Assembly: GCA_000934385.1 (NCBI GenBank) | Contig: KN880431.1 | Location: 434,001-498,000, forward strand | Direction of reading: 5' to 3' | From: Cylindrobasidium torrendii FP15055 ss-10 | Taxonomy: Eukaryota; Basidiomycota; Agaricomycetes; Agaricales; Physalacriaceae | Length of the DNA stretch: 64,000 nucleotides | Shown: positions 1 to 12,400 of the stretch, piece by piece | Layout: each line of letters opens with the position of its first letter | Numbering within the stretch: the first letter of the stretch is position 1 | Made by a program: the position numbers and the translations under genes | The notes under the pieces: generated by a model | Told to the model about the DNA's origin: nothing | Database searches by the model: none | Seen by the model: the letters and a program-made list of their open reading frames with translations, nothing else

Positions 1-855
1 TCATAATGTAGACGATGAACTTACATTCAGGAGCCTTGCCATAGTCCAATGATATGACGGGCTTGTTTGTAGCCCTCGCCCAGAGTCTCAGACGGTCTTC
101 ATGGTGCTCCGGGTTCATTGCAATGAACCCACCGCCAGGAATGTCGAAAATGAGATCAGAGCAATTTCGAAGTTGAGCAGGCGTTCCAGAAAAGAATAAG
201 TAGACCGTTATGGGGCGCGTATATGCCGACTCTTTTGGCCGCGCTAGAATGATCTTCTTCCTGATAGAAACATATGCCTTGGGGGAAAAGGCTTTGATCT
301 ACAGACACTTAGTCGAAATGAACAACCTAAATGAGACGTCCTGTACCCATGGATTTGAGGTCTTCTCCCAGGTCACTCGCAGCATTTCGACAGTGGGTAC
401 GGCTCTGAACCTTCGAAGCTGGATGCAGTGAGTGGGACACATCGAGTGTACGGACGACACACCTTCTCGTCTGCCTCATTGGGATACATGATGTAGTACC
501 CAGAAAATACCATAGAACATATGTCTCGCAGCCATTTAGGCTTTATCGACATAGCGGTCGCGAATCCAGCATCCAGTCCAGTGGCAATCCATGTAGCGCG
601 ATAGTACGAAGGTGAATATAAATTTGCCAGAGGTTCTGGGGCTGATAGTCCAATAGTTGATGAGTGCTTCAAAGAGAAACAAGGGTTGTGTAGTTACACT
701 GGAGTCCAAGGACCTTGTCAAAATTCCGCATGGCATAAACCTAGCAGATAATGAGATGGGGATAGAAGAAGGCACTGTATACTGACAAGTGTCAATGTGG
801 TAACAATGATTTGATATGGAGAGAAGCGATCTGGAAAGGTTTCAATGCAGGCCAT
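1..855 (-). CDS. Membrane-anchored alpha/beta hydrolase (fold-3, HSL type), 5' part; runs off the left edge
   Basis: The start ATG is at 855-853. Exons join as MACIETFPDRFSPYQII..., then VYAMRNFDKVLGL, SAPEPLANLYSPSYYRATWIA, a long exon to TWEKTSNP, and an exon ending in DIPGGGFIAMNPEHHEDRL and VISLDYGKAPE at the window edge. The N-terminal ~25 residues hold a hydrophobic segment, so the enzyme is probably membrane-bound. PGGGF is the oxyanion-hole region of the hormone-sensitive-lipase class, where HGGG is usual. The following DYGKAPE matches the conserved D-Y-x-L-A-P-E stretch. The catalytic Ser, Asp and His lie outside the window. Family knowledge suggests an esterase, perhaps a steryl-ester or acetyl hydrolase, but the substrate is not inferable. 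All introns seen are 45-80 nt with GT..AG ends, and no frame break is visible in the part present. Confidence 0.8.
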
Positions 856-1459
856 GTTGGTTGTAAGCCCAACGTACGTAGAAATCGGTTCATGGAGGGG
901 AGCCAGAAGAGCCTTGGAGGGCCTGCGTCGCTTTTGACGATGCGCCATAGCCAAAAGAGGATCACAAGGAATACCTGTACATTGCCTGGTCAGATCGAAA
1001 CGCGTGGTAACGCGCGACGAACCTGTGTGCGCTTCCACTTGGGATTGGGTCTACCGTAGAGATGGTCTAGCATGGCAAGGAATATTCCAAGAAAGGCGCG
1101 ATGACTCTGACAATGAAAGATGTGTAAGCCAGACTGATATGGGTCCTGTAGTTCGCAGACGCACCGCGGGTTATTTACCCTGGAGCTCTTTCAAAGTGAA
1201 ACGTGTGGTCTACTGCCAGTTATAATTCCACGAAAGCCACGAAAAAAGCAGGATGCGCGCGCTGAGAAGTTGGCGAAGATTGGAAAGCGTGGCAAGGTGG
1301 TGGTAGAAGCTGAAGCAGCAGAGACCTATCACAGGGAAACAATTTCGGACATGGGGAACGCATGTGATTCTCAACGTGATACCCCACATTTGATCGCGAT
1401 ATACGCTTGATCACTTTGATACGGCGGCTTTTGTTTGTCGTTTTGTTCCTCCTTCGTCC
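856..1459. other. Divergent intergenic region (604 bp)
   Basis: The region lies between the hydrolase start at 855 and the Taspase start at 1460, so it must carry both promoters. Short open frames on both strands show no recognisable protein and no clear TATA box. No repeat or RNA gene was seen. Confidence 0.5.
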
Positions 1460-2788
1460 ATGTTCATCGCTGTGCATGGTGGCGCGGGCAATTTGAGCCA
1501 AAAATCAGATAAAGAGGTCCGAAAGATACTTCGAACGTGCGTGAACGGCCACTATGACACCTAGATTCAATGGAGCTAGCAAGCTGCTGATTCTCTTCCG
1601 CATCAAGGGCATGCCAATGCGCCCAGGCCGAGAATGACACAAGTCCACGCGACGTTATACAGCATGTAGAGACTGCGATAAAAGTTCTCGAAGACGCGGA
1701 CGTATTCAATGCTGGTACGCATGTACACACTAGTATTGGCCTTGGTAGTCATTATGTAGGCTACGGGTCTAACCTGACACTAAGTCAGACCGTGGAATGT
1801 GACGCGAGTATAATGAGCGCAAGACTACAGGACTTTGGTGCAGTTGGATCGCTTGCAAGCGTTCGCAATCCAATTCGTGTCGCTCGAGAACTCTTAGGAG
1901 TGAATCGAGTGCCCGACAGCCTTGGTCGCATCCAACCAATGTGGGTCCTCAAAGATACAGGGAGCGGGACACTGACGACGGAGTGATTCGACCTTTAGGC
2001 TCTTAGTCGGGCAAGGAGCTCAAGACTTTGCACAAAGATTTCCGGACACCATTGTTCCACCAGAGTCCTTAATCACCCCAAAAGCTCGTGAGCTTTGGCT
2101 ACGGTGGACCAACGATGGCAACGACGAGGTGATGCAGGACACAGTTGGGGCAATCGCATTTGGCAAAGGTGATGATGGCTTGCTAGATGGAGCTGCGGGG
2201 GTGTCGAGGTGTTTGCAATATTGCCTGACGCGACCACCCTGCTCATTGTGGTTATATAAGCGGCGGACTCTTACTGAAGTACCCGGGTCGTGTTGGAGAG
2301 GTGGGTGACGTTACATATTCGAAAGCACGTTTGACAGTTCTAGGCCGCAATCTATGGCGCTGGCTGTTGGGCAGATATGCAAAATGGAATTGGGATCCTT
2401 TGCAGCATTTCCGGTGCGGGTGAGTACATCATGCGTGCAGCGCTCGCCAAATCTGCAAGCGAGGCCGTCAGCAAGGCCTTGCAATTCGACGAAGATATCC
2501 ACGACGCCCTAGAACAGGTTTTCACCAGTTTTTGCAGTCGGTCACTTCTCGAAGTCGGCTGCACTTGTTGAAAACGTATAGACAACACCAAACGCCGAGA
2601 CCCACGACGTCCCAATGCAGGCGCTATCATAATGACCAGTGTCGAAAAGGAAGACGACGTACAAGGTAAGTAGACTTTTTACATTCATACACAACTTCAA
2701 CATGCCAGTTCGCCTCTGGGTCGTCTTCACAGCTGCAAGCATGTCGATTGCCTACAAATCACCTGGCATGCCGAAAGTCAAGGTATGA
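1460..2788 (+). CDS. Taspase1-like threonine aspartase (Ntn hydrolase, family T2), complete
   Basis: Raw frames look broken, but seven short introns give one continuous protein of about 320 residues: MFIAVHGGAGNLSQKSDKE, then ACQCAQAENDTSPRDVIQH, NAGYGSNLTLSQTVECDASI, FGAVGSLASVRNP, QPMLLVGQGAQDFAQRF, QDTVGAIAFGKGDDG, VSSGGLLLKYPGRVGE, AAIYGAGCWAD, SISGAGEYIMRAALAKSA and RLWVVFTAASMSIAYKS. The order matches Taspase1 and type-2 asparaginases. The nucleophile Thr that becomes the new N-terminus after autocleavage is in DTVGA, codon 2141-2143. The ECDASIM, SSGGL and SG-GE elements favour Taspase over glycosylasparaginase. In animals Taspase1 cleaves MLL and TFIIA alpha-beta; the target here is unknown. 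The gene converges on TFB4 with 140 bp between stops. Confidence 0.85.
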
Positions 2789-2928
2789 GGAGGGAACACC
2801 ACAGAGACCCGTTCTGAACCATTATTAGAGTGAAGTCCTGCGACATCCCAATCCGACAGCCTCGGATCCCTCTATCTACATTACGGCTATTACTCTGGAA
2901 TGAGGGGTGGGGGTGACCAGGGGAAGGT

Positions 2929-4331
2929 TCATCGAGTGCCGTTCCTACCAGGCATCGCCACTGCAGATCGACCTATGCTTGAGCTATGGGGCAATTGATT
3001 CGGTGTCATGGGTGTCGACGCGCGAGTGGGTCCACTGATTGGCGTGCTCGGGGCCGTTTCTGTCTGTGGGAGAAGTGGCTTGGCTGCATTGAGGCGTTGG
3101 AGTGTTTTTATTGGGAATTTTGTCCTGGGACTCATGAGGCTCTCGAGAAAGCCACTGTGTAAGATAACCTTACCTACAAGTCGAGCACACCGGGACAGGT
3201 TTGCAAAATACTACAATGGTTCAGACCCGATCACAAGCCAATGTCCACAATTAGAGGAACGTACTAGATAGGCAAACAGAACAGACGAAACCAATGTCGA
3301 CAATATTCTTGTGACAGAAACATGCTGCACGGAAGTCGACTTTGTCCTGGGTAGGCACCGAAAGAATCTTCCTCACTGAGGGGGAAGAGAGAAATGTCAT
3401 CTGGATAATGCATGAGATCAATAACCTGGCGCCAGAGGCTACCCACAACAAGGTATTGCAAGAGCGCGTCGCGCCTTTCAAGATATATGTACGAGCCGCC
3501 GGTCAAATGTGCTGCCTGTTGCAGGAAGACAGAATCCACCCCGTATATTTGACAAACGTCGACAGTTATTTTCTAGCGGGTTGTTCAGAGGAGCGAATTT
3601 CAGGTGAAAGAGAAGCACACACCAGCTTTTGCGCGGAAAATATAGAGTTCATGATTGGAATATAGGATGCAGTAAGGTCCGGCGAGACTGACAGAATGAG
3701 TATCCGTGGATCAGCGGCTTTGGGAGGAGGGGCATTTTGCGAGTTCGTTGTTGGAGGACCAGCATTAGAGAGCCTCAGCCTGTTGATGTCTTCACGCGGG
3801 GTAAGACTCGTGTGAATGTAAATGGGCTAGACGAACTGACAGCAAAGGGACTTGGTCAACGCTGCGACCAATGCGATTGGGGCTACTGTGTGTGTGAGTC
3901 TCGTCAACGAGTTACAAGCAGGTACGCACATACCATCTTGTTCATCTTCTCCAATCGCGACCATCTCGTTTATTATTTTGGTTATAATTGCCGTGTCGAC
4001 CAACCTAAATACCGAGTACGAGTTCGCGTCCATTTCTAAAGTTGTATCTTCTGCCGGGTCTGCAGACGAATATAGGACAACACTGGTGTGTGAGTGAGTT
4101 GCGTGTGTGGTCTTACTGCGCTTGTGTTTACCTCTTCCCTGGAAATGCTCCGAAAACAGCGAGAGTGTTCTCATGCTTCGCTGCAATATGTGCATTGAGA
4201 AATGTGATGAGTTGGGTTAGGAAGGCGTCCAGGCCCAACGGATACGCGTTGTCGGACTCTCCCGAGAGATGCCACTGTTTAGGTGACAAGTCTATAACGA
4301 CCGACAAATGTGAGCCAGGCGAATCATCCAT
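2929..4331 (-). CDS. TFB4: TFIIH core subunit Tfb4/p34
   Basis: Tfb4 is the von Willebrand A-like subunit of the TFIIH core, needed for transcription initiation and nucleotide-excision repair, and it pairs with Ssl1/p44. The start at 4331 gives MDDSPGSHLSVVIDLSPKQW and later LNAHIAAKHENTLAVFG. Spliced exons then give SVVLYSS, RILILSVSPD, PIMNSIFSAQK, DSVFLQQAAHLTGGSYIYL and ILSVPTQDKVDFRAACFC. The C-terminal C4 zinc finger follows as HKNIVDIGFVCSVCLS, IFCKPVPVCSTC and RTKFPIKTLQRLN. The tail to 2929 is Pro/Ser/Thr-rich and poorly conserved. All introns are about 45-80 nt and no frame break remains after splicing. An in-frame upstream Met at 4421 would extend the N-terminus, but the family normally begins at the MDD region. 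Confidence 0.92.
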
Positions 4332-5650
4332 GAGTGCGTTTAGCAAGCGTAGCACGTGTTGATCGTGTGGTACTCCGATCATCAGTCTTTGCCAGTTGGT
4401 AACTTCTTGAGCTTGTGCCACCGGGACTCCGGGGCGCCACAGGCTTAGCAGTGCGTCCAGGAATTATGCTTGGATTGATTCTTGGCGAGAGGGCGGATAG
4501 GACAGCCGCGGACGACAACATTTACGGCCGCCATGTACGGCGATGAAAACCGCAGCCAGGCATTCCGCGGAGGGGATGTAACGAGTGGCGCATACTGTTG
4601 CGTTCATTGTCATTCAAGGTGACCAAGGATGCTACATCTGTTTACTATGTACTTTCTTTGTATCCTTCTACATGCTGCTCCTTCGCTCTATCAGCCCATC
4701 CGACCCTCGCATCAGTCCTTCAATTCTATGCATGAAGGCGAAGCTTTGAATTTCATGTCTTAGTCAAAGTCCTTGCGCTTTGCCAAATCAGACTGAATAT
4801 ACAGAATTTCTTGGGTTTACTTCGTCCTGTGTCGCCTGCCCACCCGTGGTTCAAGCTTAAGAAGACAGAACGGCTGACATTGCGAGCGAGCGCAAGCGGG
4901 TATGCACGTAAATGAGGCTAGCCAAACATAGACCTACACAACTCTCAGAATGGGACCCAATTCAAGAGTATAGGTACACGCATGTGCTTCTCTCGCCGAG
5001 AGAAGTACATTACTGAAAATCACACTCCTCTTCTTCGACATTCCGACCCGCTGCTGCTCCTCTCTGACGATACCACAAAGGAACACAAATATTCAATAAA
5101 GATCCCTCACTAACTTGTCTTTTTGATGAGCTAGTATCATTCTGGCTTTGACGCTTCAATCAGTAGTGTACTTGACTCCTCCCTCCCTAACAAACTTCAA
5201 AGCTCCCTTCCGGCGGCTTCAGGCATGCGATGAATAGGTAGGCATGTAAACGATTTGCAGACGCTGTAATGAACCTGCAACGGCCTGCAGACATGCGCGG
5301 AACCGAGAGTTTCCCATGTAGAAGAAGTCTGTCCAGAGAAAACATGAGAGCAGACGTTCGAAGGTGTTGAGCAGTCTCCATTACCATGGGTCATGGCGTA
5401 GACGATGCTGCAGATCTGTGAAGCTATACAGCACCTCGGAAGCCGGGATGACAGTTGTGGCCTTGAGGACTCGAGCTTTGCGGGAAGTCCGTAGCTTTGC
5501 ACTTCTTGCCACGAAATAGTAAGTGCGGTGCATAGCCCAGGGTTTGGAGAAATAGACGCTATCGATTGTATTCCGATATTGGTATTTCAAGGGGCTGAGT
5601 CAATCTATGTACTGCCAAGAAGGTTAGGGCGGGCTCGCCGGCGCTGCCGA
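4332..5650. other. Gene-poor stretch upstream of TFB4
   Basis: Only short open frames occur here. Those on the minus strand at 5187-5590 lie downstream of the small gene proposed at 5651-5948 and are probably its 3' untranslated region or non-coding. I found no tRNA, repeat or transposon remnant. Confidence 0.4.
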
Positions 5651-5948
5651 CTAGGTGTCGAGCTTGGCGGCGAGTTGTTGCTTGGGTGGGATGAAAGTGG
5701 AGTGCTTGAAGATCTGTAGGTCAAACATAGTGAGGCCACAACTGACTTTACCGCTGTTCTTGGAAGATGTTGTCGGCTGGATGAAGGAACGACGGGCGTA
5801 GCGTCAGTGTTCTCTCTGGGTTGAGGGATATTGTGGTGCTCGACAAGCGCAAGGGTATATTCTATTCCCCCAGCCGCATGGGAAGGGCGCGCAGAAGCAG
5901 AAACGGCTTCACCGAGGAAGACGTTGTAACCGTGGTGAGAGAAGGTCA
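5651..5948 (-). CDS. Small uncharacterised protein (tentative gene model)
   Basis: An open minus-strand frame begins MTFSHHGYNVFLGEAVSASA. Removing a 38-nt GT..AG intron after ...RQHLPRTA joins it to IFKHSTFIPPKQQLAAKLDT and a stop at 5651, giving a protein of about 85 residues. Upstream Mets at 6006 and 6042 are also in frame. I do not recognise the family. There is no signal peptide and no obvious membrane span in this model. The 3' end sounds protein-like, but the intron is shorter than others in the window, so this could still be a chance frame. Confidence 0.35.
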
Positions 5949-6159
5949 TTCCACATTGGACACCGGAGTAAGTTGCCGCTCGATCGTGATGGTCCTTTCG
6001 ATTCATTTTGCCACTCACCACCGTCCGAGGGATTTCAAGCATTATTTTCCGCCTGTTTACTCACCTCCACTTGGCGCGCGAGATCTATCCTTGGTACCTC
6101 TTGCGTCTACCCAGTGTCTTTAAGCCCCAATCCGGAGGATCTTGACTATGAGAGCTGCC

Positions 6160-6165
6160 TATAAA
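6160..6165 (+). promoter_or_regulatory. TATA box of the carboxylesterase gene
   Basis: TATAAA lies 59 nt upstream of the esterase start codon at 6225, which leaves about 30 nt for a transcription start and a short leader. Confidence 0.6.
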
Positions 6166-6224
6166 GGCCTGAGTCGCTGCGACTATTGCAGACAGAACCC
6201 TCCTCTGGTTATCACTTCGCAGCG

Positions 6225-8443
6225 ATGGGCTTCAACATAGTGCGCATCCTCGCTACGGCTCTCCTCTCCTCTTTGGTTGCTGCATCCGGCGAGCCCACCA
6301 TCAACTACAGTGGCACAAAGCTCGTTGGTACAAGTTATACAGAGAGTGGAGTTGACTTCTTCGGAGGTATGACAACGCTTCCAGCTTAACAAAGGGCTAG
6401 ACTGATCATTCTTTAGGCATCCCTTTCGCTGAGCCTCCCCTTGGTGATCTTCGCTTGAGGCGTCCAAAGGAGAAGTTCCAGTTGGACGAAGCAGAGTTCA
6501 ACGCTAAGGCGTCTGGTCCTATATGCCTCCAGCCCGTATGTGAATCGCAATACACATGGCGTTCTTTACTCATATATCTTGTAGGAGGTTCGCTACGAAA
6601 AGGAAAAGTCGGAGGATTGCTTGACGCTCGATGTGTACAAGCCCACTGGCGTTGAAGGGCCTCTGCCCGTCATGTTCTGGTTCGTAGTATCTCACATGGT
6701 ACATCTTCATAACTGACGCGCCGCTGAAGGGTCTGTGGTGGTGGTTTCTGGTTCTGCGGCGCCTCTTACTACAACGCAACCAACCTCGTGCAGCGCAGTG
6801 TCGAAAGAGTAAGCTACAGTGCAACACATAGATGAATTCTGACTTGACATAACAGGGCTCGCCTATCATGCTTGTCAGTGTTAATTACCGTCTTGGACCC
6901 CTCGGCTTCCCTCAAGGTATGGAAGCGTACGAAAATGATGTCCTCAACTTGGGTGTCTACGACGTATGCATGGCACTTCAATGGGTTCAGCATAACGTCT
7001 GGATGTTCGGAGGAAACAAGGACGAGGTATGCGCTATTGCAAAATGAAAGTACAGTGTATTGACGGCGATTATCAGGTCACTGTCTTTGGTCTGAGTGCA
7101 GGTAGTATCATCGGCAGTATCCTCACTCTCACTCCGAGTTACACTCAGTACTTCCGCGCCGCTGTAAGCTATCTTTCATGCATCCGACATCGCGCGAGGC
7201 ACTGACGTCTACTCCTTGCGCAGATTCACCAATCTGGCTGGACTCCCACGCTTCCACTCAAGCAGGCGACAGACCGCGAGTCTTCCTGGACGTCCTTCCT
7301 TAACATGGTCCCAGACTGCACTGAGAAGGCCGGAACCATGGATACACTTGACTGCCTCCGCCACGTCAACGATTCAGATATTTTCGCGAAGGCCATCTAC
7401 CCAGCGGACGCCTACGCGATGCAGATGTTCCCTTACGGCCCTTGCTTGGATGGCCCGCAAGGTCTCATTCCCCAACTGCCTTCGGAAATCTGTGCTGTTG
7501 GTAACTTCACGAGGGTTCCGACTATTGTCGGTACAACCCTGGACGAAGGTCAGTTCAGATTTCTGTATTGGATCAGCTGCTCATGATAATACTCCAGGTC
7601 CTTACTTCATCCGCTACCCGTACGCAAACTACACCGACGAGTACATCCACGATTTCTTGGCCTACAACATCACCCCGCCGATGACGGACGTCAAGGATTG
7701 GAACGAGACGTTGGCCAAGTTTATCTCCCTGTACCCCGACGACCCGGCTATGGGTTCTCCATACGGCAGTGGCGACGACGCTTTCGGTCTTGATCCTCGC
7801 TTCAAGCGTTTGGCTGCGATGAGTGCGAAAATCCCCCATTCGACCTATTTGTCTTTCTAATATTCTTTCTTTAGCTGGCGACATGCTGTTCCAGAGTCTC
7901 CGTAGGCAGTGAGTCCGGTTCGATTCATCTTTGTCTATCGCGTTAACACCCATGCAGTTGGCAAGAGACGATGATCAAGTACGACCTCCCAACCTGGGGA
8001 TTCATGTGGACAGAGGAATTGCCTGCTACCGAGGAACACCCCGCTTACTTGGGAGGTAAGCTTGTGGCTACCTTTTGTGGACTTTGATTGATCTTTCTTT
8101 GCACTTAGCTGCCCACGAGGACAACAACGCCTTCCAGTTCGGACTCGTCAACATGAGCAACCCGGACTACAATCAGCTGTCTAGCTACATCATGGACTAC
8201 TGGCTCTCCTTCGCTACATCGCTCACTCCGAACGATGGAAAGGGTGTCGACCGTCCTGACTGGCCGCAGTACACCGACGACAGCAGGGTGAGTAACCCTC
8301 CTCCTAAGAGTCAGGCGTCTTGCTCATTTCTCTTCTAGGTCCTCCTCCAATTGAGGGCTAACAATGTAACATCATTCCCCGATGACTTCCACAAGGAATC
8401 CATCCAGGTCATCCTCGACAACCCTGTGGTTTTCCACCACTAA
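6225..8443 (+). CDS. Secreted type-B carboxylesterase/lipase
   Basis: The start at 6225 encodes a signal peptide (MGFNIVRILATALLSSLVAA). Introns of about 50-65 nt separate the exons of a protein of roughly 550 residues. Visible elements are IPFAEPPLGDLRLRRP (N-terminal family signature), SEDCLTLDVYKP, MFWVCGGGFWF (oxyanion region), NYRLGPLGF, the nucleophile elbow VFGLSAGS, the acidic-residue region GTTLDEG and the likely catalytic His in AAHEDNN. N-glycosylation sequons such as NYT and NET fit secretion. The oxyanion motif is CGGGF where HGGGF is usual. Substrate cannot be deduced; relatives include extracellular lipases, sterol esterases and feruloyl or triacylglycerol esterases. The stop TAA is at 8441-8443. 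Confidence 0.9.
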
Positions 8444-9483
8444 TGTGCTTGTATTGATACTGGGGAAACCTTAGAATAACGAACTTGTACTTATGCCTGT
8501 AATTTCCTTTACGACTCCCTTACCAATATTGCCTGATAGGCAATTCTCATTGTGCTTATTAATTTCACTACATTGAATCTTCCACTCGTGTGTTTGCAGG
8601 CGACTAGAAGGTCATCTTAGCTAAGGTGTTCTATGTACATGTTCTCGCTTTTAATATAGCTAGGAATTCTTTGTCAACTGGCTATAGCAGCGTTACGGGA
8701 CCGTGGCCTGAGAACAAACCCTAACCTTATGTGTGTATATGCAATATTGTTTGCGTCACGCCCGGATAAAAATGGAATGAGTCCAATTTCACGAAATGTA
8801 ATCTCCACGCAATCTCTCGTGGTTGACGGCGACATCGTGGGAGGCGCCTGGAGGTCGTGTGCAAGGCTGCAAGAGCTCTCAATATACAGCTGTTGCATAT
8901 ATGTCCTCCCCGACGACAGTGACATCGACAAACGCTGCTCGCAACATCAAGACTGTATCGTTGTTGTCGACGACGACGACGAGATCCACGACATAGTTCG
9001 CCATATATAATCTTGTATTGTCTTGAAGAGATTACAACAGAAGTGCAAAATTTAGGCGCCACTTGCGCAGAAGGCAACTCGAGTTATCGTCATCGCGTCC
9101 TGTGACGATGACACAGAATTTTTGGCAGTGACAGCGCGAGTGTTGGCCGGTGTTGAGTAAACGGTCCGGGTGGATTACAGCCCCAATCGGAGAAAGCGAT
9201 CAAAAGTTCTGAGGTCTTGAGCGATGTGCCCGAGGATTATTCTAGTGAGGGCGGGAAATGGGCGGGAAGCGCTGTAGAATAACAGTGTAAGGGCGGCATA
9301 GTAGAACATCCGAATTTCAAAATTTCGTGCGCTCTCATGAATGGTTGACAGCCACTTTGAGACTGCAAAGTGCGACACACAGTGACCGGTGATCACGGGC
9401 CTCGGCCGGCGTAGGGTCGGTTCTCTCACGCGCGCTGACGACTCCCCTCTCTCCACCGGCAACCACTACCGTCGCCCCGAACG
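8444..9483. other. Intergenic region (1.04 kb) between esterase and CHD1
   Basis: The region holds the esterase terminator and the CHD1 promoter. Open frames near 8674-9077 have no recognisable content. A short GAC-rich run sits near 8968-8984. No RNA gene or mobile element was seen. Confidence 0.5.
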
Positions 9484-12400
9484 ATGTGCGCCGCACTCAA
9501 CATCGACTATGGCAGCGACGACATGGATATTACCGATGATATACCAACGCACTACCAAAGCCAGGACGACCTAGACGCTGACGCTGACTCCGATGGTGCT
9601 GCCCACTTGGACGTTGGCGATATATCCCACCAATATTACCCTCAACCAGTGCGTGTATTGCATGATAAATACTGCTCTCTGCTAACGATGCTGCCACTAG
9701 GTTGCTGAGGACTCGGTAGGCACCCTTACACCCGATGCGCTGGCATCGTCGCTGTGGTTCTCACGCTGTTTCCCAGGGCTACGAAGATGAGGAAGGCGAG
9801 GAAGAAGCCTCAGACGAGGACGATGGGACCTACGCGGACGATGCATACGGCTCACGCAAGAAGTCGGGCAAGAAGAAAAAGGCTTCCTCCACTGCACTCC
9901 CCCGCCCATCTAAAGGTCCGCCTACGCGATTCGCTCATGCCATCCATTTTGCTCACTGTCGTCGTCGTTTAGTGTCCTCTGCGCGTAACACTTCTGGCTC
10001 CGACTCTGGCTCCGATTACGGCCGACCCAAGAAGAAGCGCAAGAACCGACACACCGACGACTACAATCGCATCTCTAGTAGGGGGACCAAGACGCCGAAC
10101 TATGTGGACGACGTCGAAGGCTTTGACGAATTCGAGCAAATCGAGCCTGAGCCTTACTACATCGCGCAGCCTGTTGCATATGCTGAAGAGGATGAGATTG
10201 AAGCTGTCCTCAGTCACAGTCGCGATGAGGGTAGAGAGGATGATCCTGAGGACCTTTGGTTTGAGAACGTGGTGCGTATGACTGCGCCACAATTCCCAGA
10301 GCTGCCTGCTCACCTGTCCGAAGCGCTTTCACATTAAATGGAAGAACTTTTCACATCTTCACAACACGGATGAGACGTATGAATTCCTCAAGAGGTTCAA
10401 GGGGGTGAAGCGAGTCGACAATTATATCAAGGCGTACAAGCTTTGGCATGCTAAGCTCACGGCGCCTACAACGAGCCGAGAGGACCAGGTATGTAAACAC
10501 AGACGCAACAAGTTATGTGGCTAACACACTTTCAAGGAGGCTATGCTTTTGACCAAGGAGCGCGAGAAGCAGGATCTCGAGAGCTGCCGCACGGTTGAAC
10601 GCATCATTTCTCAGCGCGAGAACGCCGAGGGCGAGGTTGAATACTTCTGCAAGTGGAATAACCAAACTTACAGCCACTGCACTTGGGAAGCACAGAAAGA
10701 CGTCAACCCTATCGCAATGGAAGAAATTGAAGTTTATCGCCAACGCGAGGCTCAAGCTCTTTTCCCGTACAAGAGCGCTTCATATCGCAACGGCCGTCCA
10801 GAGTTCTACACGATGACAGAGGCGCCCGACTACATTCAGGCTACAGGAGGAGAGTTAAAAGACTTCCAATTGACCGGTCTTAACTGGCTCGCATACCTTT
10901 GGAGCCGCGGCCAAAATGGTATCCTTGCAGACGAGATGGGCCTCGGAAAGGTGCGTGGTTCCATATCTCCGTCGCTTACGCAGACTGACCAATTTCTGCT
11001 CAGACGGTTCAATCCGTTTCGTTCCTTTCATACTTATTCCACGAAATGAACCAGTACGGGCCTTTCCTCGTTGTAGTGCCTCTGTCGACCATCAATGCTT
11101 GGCAAATGCAGTTCGCGACCTGGGCTCCCGACATCAATGTCATTGTCTACAGTGGCAATACGACTGCTCGCGAGGTCATTCGCAAGTACGAGTGGGGAAC
11201 ATCTCCGAAGAAATTGAAGATGAATGTACTCTTGACGACGTATGAACTCGTGCTGAAGGATGTTAAACCGTTGGGAGAGGTCAAATGGCAAGCACTGGTT
11301 GTTGATGAGGTACGTGCATTTGTTCTTCCTCCTGATTTGGTACTGACTGTCGGCCAGGCGCATCGTTTGAAGAACTCTCAGAGCCAACTTTACGAGGCTC
11401 TACAGGGCTTCCATTCAGCTTCAAAGCTTCTCATCACAGGGACTCCTCTACAGAACAATGTCAAGGGTATGTTAGGCACTGCGTTTCCTTGCAACAACTT
11501 GGCTGAACATATCGCACAGAACTCATTGCGCTGATGCACTTTTTGATGCCTGAGCGATGTGCGTAATATGCGCTTGTGCCACAGATTTAGCTGACCCGCT
11601 GCAGTCGCGCTGAAGGATGAATTTGATTTGACCGATGTGGACCATGAAGAGAAGATCAAGGAGCTGCACAAGCAGCTCGAATCGTTCATGCTTCGCCGTC
11701 TGAAGCGCGATGTTCTCAAATCTTTGCCCACGAAAAGTGAACGCATTCTTCGTGTTGAAATGAGTGCTCTCCAAACGCATTTCTACAAGAACATCTTGAC
11801 TAAGGTAAGCAAACCCTCTTTACCTTATTGCGCCTTGGCTAATTGGAGATGCGTTTACAGAACTTTGCTGGTCTAGTTAAGAGCGCTAATGGGAACAACA
11901 ACATCAGCTTGCTGAATATTGGTATGCTGCTCACCATCAATGTCACACGAGTACTTAATTTCATCAGCTATGGAGCTGAAGAAAGCCGCCAATCACCCGT
12001 ATCTTTTCGACGGCGCAGAGGTTCCAGGCGCTACGCAGGAGGAGACTTTGAAAGGCATGGTCACCAATAGCGGCAAGATGGTCCTTCTCGACAAGCTGCT
12101 CGGTCGTCTGCGCCAGGATGGCCATCGTGTTCTTATTTTCAGTCAAATGGTTCGAATGTTGGATATACTCAGCGACTACATGAATTTCCGCGGGTATATC
12201 CATCAGCGGTTGGATGGTATGGTCAACTCAGAAACGCGCAAGAAGTCCATCGAACACTTCAATTCCCCTGGCTCATTGGACTTTGCCTTTTTGCTCTCAA
12301 CTCGCGCTGGCGGCCTCGGCATCAACCTCGAAACCGCTGACACCGTAATCATTTTCGATGTGTGTGTATTCCCATCCGCGCTTTCCCATATTGACATGCG

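Noticed and set aside
1460..2788. Frameshifted asparaginase pseudogene
   Set aside because: Each apparent frameshift or stop falls in a segment with GT..AG ends of 43-72 nt, and removing all seven gives an intact Taspase-like protein.
2929..4331. TFB4 as a fragmented gene (four separate minus-strand frames)
   Set aside because: Ordinary introns join all fragments, including the C4 zinc finger, in frame to a single stop at 2929.
5100..5160. C/D-box snoRNA from a TGATGA motif
   Set aside because: No CTGA D box or terminal stem at the right distance.
8960..8990. GAC-rich microsatellite as a repeat feature
   Set aside because: Only a few imperfect units; too short to call a repeat array.
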